A DNA stretch of 21,155 nt, taken from positions 1 through 21,155 of the forward strand of contig CAKPZY010000031.1 of NCBI GenBank assembly GCA_934215475.1, in the 5' to 3' direction. The DNA comes from an uncultured Ligilactobacillus sp. Lineage in GTDB: Bacteria > Bacillota > Bacilli > Lactobacillales > Lactobacillaceae. Made by a program: the position numbers and the translations under genes. Under the pieces are notes generated by a model, which searched no databases, had not been told where the DNA came from, and was given only the letters and a program-made list of their open reading frames with translations. Below, piece by piece: positions 16,115-21,155 of this stretch. Numbering within the stretch: position 1 is the first letter of the stretch; each line of letters opens with the position of its first letter.

Positions 16115-17131
16115 ATGAGAAGGATAGAGTGGCTGGATTTCGGAAAAGGATTCACAATTTTATTTGTTGTGATTGCTCATGTCTTGGAAGGATTATATCT
16201 GTCAGGAAATTATGCCAGTGACCGTGAGTTCTTTCAAATCACACTGGGATTGGTCTTTACATTTATTATGCCTGTTTTCTTTGCTCTATCAGGTTACTTA
16301 TATAAGAAGATCACTGATTGGCATGATTTTGGACAGATGTTGTACAAAAAGTTGGTTGCACTCGGGATCCCGTATGTTTTTTTCTCTATCTTGTATGTGT
16401 TTTTGCAACATTTTAGTTCCGGTGTAAACAATGCTTATAGTTGGACGAATTTGTTGTACATTTGGCGTGATCCCGTCAGCTACCTATGGTTTTTGTACGA
16501 TTTGTTTTTCATTTTTGTTTTTCTTGGCTTACTTGATTTGATATTTAAAGATGACCGCGTGATAGCCGGGATAGTGGTGATCTGCTTCTTGCTTGGTTTG
16601 TTTCTACCGTTGGGCTGGATCAACGGGACATTTATCTGGGGACTTCCATTTTACTTAGGACGTGTTTTTAGACTGCACGGCAAATTGTTAGACCAAAAAT
16701 GGCTGTTGGGTTTGAGCTTAGTTGTTCTAGTGGTAAGTCTGTTTATTCAATATAATAGTATGGACAACTTCTACCTAACAAACGGTTTCACCTTAAAAAC
16801 TACTATTTCTAAAATTGCTTCGGTCATCGTCTTCTTCTATTTGTTCAAGCATTTATCCAGTGGGAATACTGTTTTCCGCAAGTTCTCTGATTACGGACTG
16901 ACCTCGATGACGATTTATATGGTCCACGGACCAGTGTTGTCTGCGTTAAGGATAATTTTGTTCCGGTTTGGGTTGACAAATGTTATTTTGCAGATAATTT
17001 TGGGGTTGCTGATCACGTGGTTTGTTTCCACAATAGTGATGAACTGGCTCAGTGATCATTTGAAAATTGTGCAATTTTTGCTCTATCCACGCCAGATCCT
17101 CGATAAATATGTGCTAAAATCGTCCCATTAA
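16115..17131 (+). CDS. Acyltransferase family 3 membrane protein (EPS O-acyltransferase)
   Basis: Integral membrane acyltransferase with about ten hydrophobic helices, probably adding O-acetyl (or another acyl) groups to EPS sugars. The opening MRRIEWLDFGKGFTILFVVI followed by AHVL carries the family's conserved His after the first helix. LSGYLYKK and the YLWFLYDLFF segment are also typical. The frame is open from a GTG at 16076 overlapping the kinase stop. But GGAAGGAG is placed correctly for the ATG at 16115, and starting there puts the WLDFGKG motif at the N-terminus as in relatives (338 residues). Acyl donor and target sugar are not readable. Confidence 0.87.
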   Translation: MRRIEWLDFGKGFTILFVVIAHVLEGLYLSGNYASDREFFQITLGLVFTFIMPVFFALSGYLYKKITDWHDFGQMLYKKLVALGIPYVFFSILYVFLQHFSSGVNNAYSWTNLLYIWRDPVSYLWFLYDLFFIFVFLGLLDLIFKDDRVIAGIVVICFLLGLFLPLGWINGTFIWGLPFYLGRVFRLHGKLLDQKWLLGLSLVVLVVSLFIQYNSMDNFYLTNGFTLKTTISKIASVIVFFYLFKHLSSGNTVFRKFSDYGLTSMTIYMVHGPVLSALRIILFRFGLTNVILQIILGLLITWFVSTIVMNWLSDHLKIVQFLLYPRQILDKYVLKSSH

Positions 17132-17218
17132 GAGGAATAGAAAAATATTTCTCTGAAAAACACTTTATAATTTTGGTTTCAAAGTAATCACATTAGTGAA
17201 ATTAAAAGGAGCGGTGAC

Positions 17219-18241
17219 TTGAAAAAGAATAATTATTTGATACCGCAAAACAATTTCATATTTATTTTCGTCATGATGGTATTGAGCCTAATATATTTTT
17301 TGTATATTCCTCGGTACGTTCCTGCTTATTTTACCCAAGACAGTTTCACTGTTAAAAATGCGATGCTCGATCCAGGCAGTTTTGAACAGTCGTACCGTAA
17401 TACCGCAGCATTTTACAAACTTTTTGGTTTCAGTTATACCAGTGTACCCTTGAGTGCGCATTTTTTTGCATGGATAATCTTTGCCGTTTGGCTCGCTACT
17501 CTGTTGCGTATTAACCGGCAAAAATCATTTTCCATGTATGAAGGTGCTTTTATTGGTTTTGTTGCCTTAATGTATGGTATAGAATATACGACCTTGACAA
17601 AAGATTTGTTGCTGATACTTTTTATGGTTGTTATTGTCAATGTTTACATCAGACACCGCAGCATGTTTGTTCTAGCTGTCGCGACGTTGATCTATGCTTA
17701 CTTTTTCCGAACGTATTGGTATATGGTCGCGTCCTGGGCGGCAATATTAGGTTTACAAAAGAATCCTAAGATCCGCAAGGGTTTAACTTTACTATTGTTG
17801 TTCAGTTTAGCAGTGATAGTAGTTTATAATTTATCGACTGGCGGGCAGATCACGACACAGCGTGTCGATGTCAATGCGACGAGAGATTCCACGGCTGCTG
17901 CCTCCATGCTGAATAACGTGATTCCCAATAGTAATATTTTTACTGATATTGTTAACTGGATCTATACAATGGGTACGCTGATCGTTCCACTGCAAGGATT
18001 AGGTTCGCCCAATGTGATCGTCTATTATATTTGGATCTGGGCAGTTATTGCGTTTTGTATTAAACACCGTCAGCAAATTGATAGCAAAACTATGTTGCTT
18101 TTAGTTGGCTTTGTGGCGGTTCAAGCGATGTTTGAACCAGACCTTGGTTCTGCTTTGCGTCACCAGCTGCCATGGTGTCCTTTGCTTTATTTCTTGTTAG
18201 AAATGAATGAAAAACCAAAACAAGGTGATCCACCGGCATAA
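17219..18241 (+). CDS. Wzy-like polysaccharide polymerase
   Basis: Polytopic membrane protein of 340 residues with about nine to ten predicted helices and one larger extracytoplasmic loop (about residues 205-245, with many Thr/Asp/Asn). The order and the C-terminal FEPDLGSALRHQLPWCPLLY motif resemble Wzy-type polymerases in lactic acid bacteria. These join flipped repeat units into the chain at the outer face. Wzy proteins are poorly conserved, so this rests on topology, the motif and position, and on the fact that no other polymerase candidate exists in the cluster. The start is TTG behind AAAAGGAGCGG. An 87-base gap separates it from the acyltransferase gene. Confidence 0.75.
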   Translation: MKKNNYLIPQNNFIFIFVMMVLSLIYFLYIPRYVPAYFTQDSFTVKNAMLDPGSFEQSYRNTAAFYKLFGFSYTSVPLSAHFFAWIIFAVWLATLLRINRQKSFSMYEGAFIGFVALMYGIEYTTLTKDLLLILFMVVIVNVYIRHRSMFVLAVATLIYAYFFRTYWYMVASWAAILGLQKNPKIRKGLTLLLLFSLAVIVVYNLSTGGQITTQRVDVNATRDSTAAASMLNNVIPNSNIFTDIVNWIYTMGTLIVPLQGLGSPNVIVYYIWIWAVIAFCIKHRQQIDSKTMLLLVGFVAVQAMFEPDLGSALRHQLPWCPLLYFLLEMNEKPKQGDPPA

Positions 18242-18299
18242 GAGGTCATCCACTAGTATTTTTTACACACAGCTTGGATGAAGGGAGGATTTGACTGGT

Positions 18300-19259
18300 A
18301 TGAATCATTCGCATACGTATCACAGGCATAGGCATCATAGAAGGAAAAAGCTATGGATCCGCTGGCTCATAGCTTTGATCGTTGCTTTTATTTTAGTGGA
18401 TATAGCTATCGTTTATAAGATGTACACAGATGCAAATAGACAAATCACCAGCGCTTATAAGTCGGCTCCGCATAATAATCTACGGTCTAACGGAGTAGAT
18501 TTCAGTAAGGGCCAACCCTTTTCAGTGCTGCTCTTAGGAGCTGATACGGGGGATTATGGACGAACGTATCAAGGGCGGTCTGACAGTATTATGGTTGCCG
18601 GTGTTTCAAAGAGCAAGACTACCTTAGTCAGTGTCCCTCGTGACACATTGGTGCAGATCCCAGGTCATCCAGGAAATAGTAAGATCAATGCTGCTTATGC
18701 TTATGGAGGGGTAACGGGCTCCATAAACACTTTACAAAATTATTTGGATGTTCCCGTCGATAAATACATCGAATTAAACTTACGCGGATTAAAGCAGCTT
18801 TCACATATTATTGGACCGGTTACTGTTAATAATGATTTAAAATATACTTACTTAAACAAAACATTTAACAAAGGAAAAATTTCGATCGATGAAAACAATG
18901 TTTTAGCTTATACGGGAATGAGAAAAGAAGATCCGCGGGGAGATTACGGCCGACAATTAAGGCAGCGCATGGTATTGACTGCGATGGTCAAAAAAATTGC
19001 ATCAGTGAGAAGCATTATGAAATACAGATCTATTTTGGAAGTTATGTCGGCCAATATGAAGACCGACCTGACTTTTAATGAATTGAAGCAAATATTTGCC
19101 AACTATAAAGATGCAACGCATATCAAGCAATTGCAACTGCGAGGCAAGGGCCAGATGATCCATCAACTCTCATACGAGGTTGTTTCTACCCAGGAGAAGA
19201 CAAGAGTGCAAAATCAGTTGAAGAAGACCTTAAAATTGCCTGTACAGAATTCAAAATAG
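18300..19259 (+). CDS. LytR-CpsA-Psr (LCP) family glycopolymer ligase
   Basis: Membrane-anchored, extracytoplasmic enzyme that transfers undecaprenyl-diphosphate-linked polymers to peptidoglycan. It has 319 residues: one membrane helix (about 18-39) and an LCP domain with SVLLLGADTG (75-84), GRSDSIMV (92-99), the SVPRDT loop (111-116), KINAAYAYGG (128-137) and the Arg-rich RGDYGRQLRQR (213-223) that binds the pyrophosphate. The cytoplasmic N-terminus is His/Arg-rich (six His in the first 13 residues). The ATG at 18300 is used because GGGAGG (18283-18288) is too close to the in-frame TTG at 18291. It is the last gene of the EPS locus, just before a strong terminator; in many loci an LCP gene comes first. 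Confidence 0.93.
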   Translation: MNHSHTYHRHRHHRRKKLWIRWLIALIVAFILVDIAIVYKMYTDANRQITSAYKSAPHNNLRSNGVDFSKGQPFSVLLLGADTGDYGRTYQGRSDSIMVAGVSKSKTTLVSVPRDTLVQIPGHPGNSKINAAYAYGGVTGSINTLQNYLDVPVDKYIELNLRGLKQLSHIIGPVTVNNDLKYTYLNKTFNKGKISIDENNVLAYTGMRKEDPRGDYGRQLRQRMVLTAMVKKIASVRSIMKYRSILEVMSANMKTDLTFNELKQIFANYKDATHIKQLQLRGKGQMIHQLSYEVVSTQEKTRVQNQLKKTLKLPVQNSK

Positions 19260-19287
19260 AAATAAGAAACTAAAATTATTAATATTA

Positions 19288-19335
19288 TAGTCGTGAAGCA
19301 AGCCTTTAAATTTGGGCTGCTCGCGGCTATTTTTT
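19288..19335 (+). terminator. Strong terminator of the EPS locus
   Basis: A long stem (TAGTCGTGA... with ...TCGCGGCTA, continued by GCA/GCC against GGC/TGC with two bulged As) spans 19288-19329. It is followed by six Ts (19330-19335). It starts 29 bases after the LCP stop. Confidence 0.85.
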
Positions 19336-19439
19336 CGCATAAGAAAGGAGTTATCAAACCCTGGCAGCATTTGTTTCAAAGCAACAATGTAAGTAAACTT
19401 TAAAAGAAAAAAATTTATATTTTAATTGGTTGAACTTTG

Positions 19440-19448
19440 TGCTAAAAT
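19440..19448 (+). promoter_or_regulatory. Extended -10 promoter of small membrane gene 1
   Basis: TGCTAAAAT is an extended -10; the -35 position (TTTTAA) is poor. It is placed about 40 bases upstream of the ATG at 19488, downstream of the EPS terminator, giving the gene its own transcript. Confidence 0.45.
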
Positions 19449-19487
19449 CTTCTGAGGTTGTATTAGGGGATCTAGGAGGATAAAAAA

Positions 19488-19688
19488 ATGCTGTATGCTA
19501 ACATGGTCGTACTTTTGTCATTCTTTTTGACTGACAGAATATTAAAACTGCGCTTGTTACACTTTATATATATTGGGATCATACCTTTTATCATATTGAT
19601 ACTGGTTGATAATGTCTGGTACGGGACAGTCATTTGGCTGATTGCTGCTTTGGTTGTTTATTTAGTTCTTGTCAAGAAGCAATTATAA
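19488..19688 (+). CDS. Small hydrophobic membrane protein (1)
   Basis: Protein of 66 residues, almost entirely hydrophobic, with probably two or three membrane helices (about 4-18, 24-42 and 45-62) and a short basic end (KKQL). I do not recognise a family. It is paralogous to the next gene: both start MLY, have a conserved LT....KL turn (14-20), and share a YxGIIPF motif (28-34) at the start of the second helix. AGGAGGA lies before the ATG. A weak hairpin at 19702-19724 followed by Ts may end its transcript. Possible roles are a small modulator or a toxin-like peptide, but nothing in the sequence decides this. Confidence 0.75.
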   Translation: MLYANMVVLLSFFLTDRILKLRLLHFIYIGIIPFIILILVDNVWYGTVIWLIAALVVYLVLVKKQL

Positions 19689-19701
19689 TAAATACGTTTT
19701 G

Positions 19702-19732
19702 TCACTTATACTATTAATTAGTGAAATTTTTT
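19702..19732 (+). terminator. Weak possible terminator between the two small membrane genes
   Basis: TCACT (19702-19706) and AGTGA (19720-19724) can form a short AT-rich stem, followed by AATTTTTT. The stem is weak, so partial readthrough is likely if it acts at all. Confidence 0.3.
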
Positions 19733-19782
19733 AATGCCTTACGAACCCTTATCTGATGGGAAAGCTGGAGGGTGTAAAAATT

Positions 19783-19811
19783 TTGTAAACGCTTTGTAAT
19801 TTTGATATAAT
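19783..19811 (+). promoter_or_regulatory. Promoter of small membrane gene 2
   Basis: TTGTAA (19783-19788), a 17-bp spacer and TATAAT (19806-19811) make a good sigma-A-type promoter about 30 bases upstream of the ATG at 19841. Confidence 0.7.
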
Positions 19812-19840
19812 GAAGTTGTACAAAAAAGAGGGGATAAGAT

Positions 19841-20080
19841 ATGTTATATTTAGGTATTCTATTTCTAGTGTCAGTTGTTCTGACCAACAGCTTATTTAAA
19901 TTGAAAAATACCAATGCCTTATATGTAGGCATCATTCCATTCGCAATCTTTCTAGCCTTCCAAGCCTCATGGATGGCACTTGCGGTTTGGTTCGTCTTTA
20001 CGATCTTGGCTTTCGTTGCGATGGTCGATCTGCAAAGCCGCATCGACGAAAAGATTCTGGCTTTAAGTGGATTACGCTAA
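19841..20080 (+). CDS. Small hydrophobic membrane protein (2)
   Basis: Protein of 79 residues with two or three membrane helices (about 2-16, 26-43 and 46-63) and a longer charged cytoplasmic-type tail (LQSRIDEKILALSGLR). It is similar to the preceding protein over the first 60 residues, including the MLY start, LTNSLFKL and YVGIIPF segments, but carries a tail the first copy lacks. AGAGGGG lies before the ATG. It has a strong promoter of its own and a strong terminator (20155-20186), so it is an independent unit. The family and function are unknown to me. Tandem duplication with divergence is the best explanation. Confidence 0.8.
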   Translation: MLYLGILFLVSVVLTNSLFKLKNTNALYVGIIPFAIFLAFQASWMALAVWFVFTILAFVAMVDLQSRIDEKILALSGLR

Positions 20081-20154
20081 ACTAGCTGTATAGGATCATT
20101 ACTGACATAATGCATTATATTAATTTATAGTCGTTTGAATGAAAGCGATACAAA

Positions 20155-20186
20155 GGATCTGCAATATTATTGCGGGTCCTTTTTTT
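20155..20186 (+). terminator. Strong terminator after small membrane gene 2
   Basis: GGATCTGCAAT (20155-20165) pairs over all 11 positions with ATTGCGGGTCC (20169-20179), with two G-U pairs and a 3-base loop, followed by seven Ts. Confidence 0.85.
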
Positions 20187-20356
20187 GTACGCTTATTTAA
20201 CAGATGTCTGGCTAGGTGCTTCATTTTTTATGTTTCAGGTATCAGTGACCTGGCTCACACTTAGCGAGGTCTAGAATCGATTGACACCGGTTTGGTGTGT
20301 ATCTTGTGGGCGATTTATCACAATACAAGGTTGGCACGTACAATTTCAAGATTCTT
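20187..20356. other. Intergenic region with two small inverted repeats
   Basis: No gene is seen in this part of the gap before the second DUF1659 operon. Short inverted repeats occur: CAGGT/ACCTG around 20237-20253, and ACACC (20284-20288) with GGTGT (20294-20298), beginning just inside TTGACA. Neither is followed by a T-run, and no matching -10 lies 16-18 bp from that TTGACA. Confidence 0.4.
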
Positions 20357-20409
20357 TTTACATTTCTGCCTCTTATTTCGTTAGTAAGGTTGTAAGACGC
20401 GCAGCTTGC
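20357..20409 (+). promoter_or_regulatory. Conserved promoter-like element B of the second DUF1659 operon
   Basis: TTTACA (20357-20362) is followed after 17 bp by GTTAGT (20380-20385), the same geometry as element A at 3634-3686. The block 20375-20409 is 28/35 identical to 3652-3686, though the DNA around it is unrelated. Here AGTAAG (20383-20388) can pair with CTTGCT, keeping the hairpin of element A by a G-U pair. The leader to the ATG is about 130 bases, longer than in copy A. Confidence 0.6.
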
Positions 20410-20515
20410 TAAAAGAGTGCCTGGGCCAAACTAAGGGATCATTACAAGAGGAGATAATCCAATAGTTCTGAACTTGAAGTTTACCTAGGCGTTCAAAAAT
20501 AAAGGAGGTTTTACA

Positions 20516-20722
20516 ATGAGTAAAGAATGGAAAAAGACAGGTATCAAGGTTCAAACTGTTATGGATAATGGCGATTTTCGGGCCCGTGGTTTCAATAACT
20601 TGTCCGCTGAAGCCAGTGATGATGCCATCCAACAATTTGCCTTGGTGATTGGCCAGTTGACCGGAGAAGAAGTAGCTGAGACAGATGTGACAGTCACTAA
20701 TGAACTTACCAGTGAAGCGTAA
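20516..20722 (+). CDS. DUF1659 family small protein (copy 2)
   Basis: Soluble protein of 68 residues and unknown function, paralogous to the product at 3745-3942. It keeps the MSK.W.KT.I.V opening, the GFNN core, the QQFALVIGQLTGEE helix and the Val/Thr-rich final strand, with a short extra tail TSEA. AAAGGAGG lies before the ATG. It is the first gene of a two-gene operon with a DUF2922 gene 32 bases downstream, tighter than the 78 bases in copy 1. Its upstream element is shared with copy 1 and may place both operons under the same regulator. Confidence 0.86.
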   Translation: MSKEWKKTGIKVQTVMDNGDFRARGFNNLSAEASDDAIQQFALVIGQLTGEEVAETDVTVTNELTSEA

Positions 20723-20754
20723 TTTCTGAATAAGAGGAAAGGAAGTAATCTTGT

Positions 20755-20979
20755 ATGAAGACTTTAGACTTAATATTTCGTTCGCCTGAAAATGGCTTAA
20801 AGCACTTAAAGTTGGCCGATGTCAAATCTGATTTAGATGCAGATATAGTCAAGGCAGCCATGCAGCAGATCATCGATTCAAAGATCTTTGTGGATAAGAA
20901 TGACGGCCAAATGTATCCACGAGTTGCATCAGCAGTTTATATTGCTGAAGAAGATCAAGTACTATTTGACGAGAAATAG
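20755..20979 (+). CDS. DUF2922 family small protein (copy 2)
   Basis: Soluble protein of 74 residues and unknown function, clearly paralogous to that at 4021-4254. It shares the MKTLDLIFRS opening, DLDADIVKAAMQQI helix, IFVDKN core, QMY and the VLFDEK end. GAGGAAAGGAAG precedes the ATG. It is the second gene of the operon and ends at a strong terminator (21000-21033). No catalytic or binding motif can be named. Confidence 0.86.
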   Translation: MKTLDLIFRSPENGLKHLKLADVKSDLDADIVKAAMQQIIDSKIFVDKNDGQMYPRVASAVYIAEEDQVLFDEK

Positions 20980-20999
20980 CCTGTAACACTTTTTACAAA

Positions 21000-21033
21000 G
21001 CCCCAATCTATTCGTTAGATTGGGGCATTTTTT
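21000..21033 (+). terminator. Strong terminator of the second DUF1659-DUF2922 operon
   Basis: GCCCCAATCTA (21000-21010) pairs perfectly with TAGATTGGGGC (21016-21026) around a TTCGT loop, followed by ATTTTTT. Confidence 0.92.
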
Positions 21034-21100
21034 CAAAGTGTTGTGAATTTTTTTAGTTTCTCTGATCAGGAAATTGCGTGGACTTAGGATGAAGTTGTAG

Positions 21101-21138
21101 ACACGATTTGATAGAATTTCTTTAAGAAAGGATCGTGT
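21101..21138. promoter_or_regulatory. Inverted repeat in front of the truncated right-edge gene
   Basis: ACACGAT (21101-21107) and ATCGTGT (21132-21138) form 7-bp perfect arms, with a smaller TTTCTT/AAGAAA hairpin nested inside. The structure overlaps the AAAGGA ribosome binding site of the ATG at 21145 and could be an operator, a translation-control hairpin, or part of a mobile-element end. Confidence 0.4.
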
Positions 21139-21144
21139 TGGCCC

Positions 21145-21155
21145 ATGAGCAGGAA
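21145..21155 (+). CDS. Start of a gene cut by the window edge
   Basis: ATGAGCAGGAA (Met-Ser-Arg...) is preceded by AAAGGA (21127-21132). Only three codons are visible, so no function can be given. The TGTAGACAC word about 50 bases upstream and the hairpin make the first gene of an insertion sequence possible, but this is a guess. Confidence 0.3.

Noticed and set aside
17166..17171. TATAAT as an internal promoter before the Wzy-like gene
   Set aside because: No -35 or TGn extension supports it; an internal start cannot be excluded but is not shown.
21011..21018. TTCGTTAG in the terminator loop as another regulatory element
   Set aside because: It is explained by the loop and start of the second terminator arm, and no -35 or downstream gene fits.

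Overview
The window looks like chromosomal DNA of a low-to-moderate GC lactic acid bacterium (Lactobacillaceae). The basis is strong AGGAGG-type ribosome binding sites, frequent TTG starts, a Gram-positive Wzx/Wzy-type exopolysaccharide (EPS) cluster with a CapB-type tyrosine kinase and an LCP ligase, a ComK-like protein, and DUF1659/DUF2922 protein pairs. The species cannot be fixed from the sequence alone.

Left part (1-4302). A degenerate 42-bp tandem repeat lies at the left edge. Next comes a leftward GH1 6-phospho-beta-glucosidase gene with an extended -10 promoter and a candidate catabolite-response element. A leftward ComK-like competence regulator and a rightward sigma-70-family factor (SigH/ComX-like) are divergently transcribed from a 206-bp AT-rich spacer. 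The ComK-like reading frame stays open for 72 more codons past its TAA stop. Directly after the sigma gene is a small operon of two unknown-function proteins, DUF1659 then DUF2922, ending in a terminator.

Middle part (4303-19335). About 1 kb of AT-rich non-coding DNA precedes a 13-gene rightward EPS locus. In order it holds a priming phosphoglycosyl transferase, a pyruvyltransferase-family protein, a Wzx flippase, a GT4, a second pyruvyltransferase-family protein, a GT2, two GT4s, a Wzz/CpsC-type chain-length protein, a CpsD-type tyrosine kinase, an acyltransferase, a Wzy-like polymerase and an LCP ligase. A strong terminator closes it. The likely flow is as follows: the primer enzyme loads the first sugar phosphate on undecaprenyl phosphate, four glycosyltransferases extend it, and pyruvyl and acyl groups decorate it. 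Wzx then flips the unit, Wzy polymerises it under Wzz/kinase control, and LCP attaches it to the wall. The order is unusual: control and attachment genes sit at the 3' end, and no tyrosine phosphatase gene is visible.

Right part (19336-21155). Two tandem paralogous small membrane proteins with separate promoters are followed by a second DUF1659-DUF2922 operon. Upstream of both DUF operons lies the same element: a -35-like hexamer, a 17-bp spacer, then a conserved 35-bp block (28/35 identical) with a non-consensus -10. This is the most interesting signal in the window. It suggests a small regulon, possibly read by the neighbouring alternative sigma factor. The right edge carries a hairpin and the first codons of a truncated gene.
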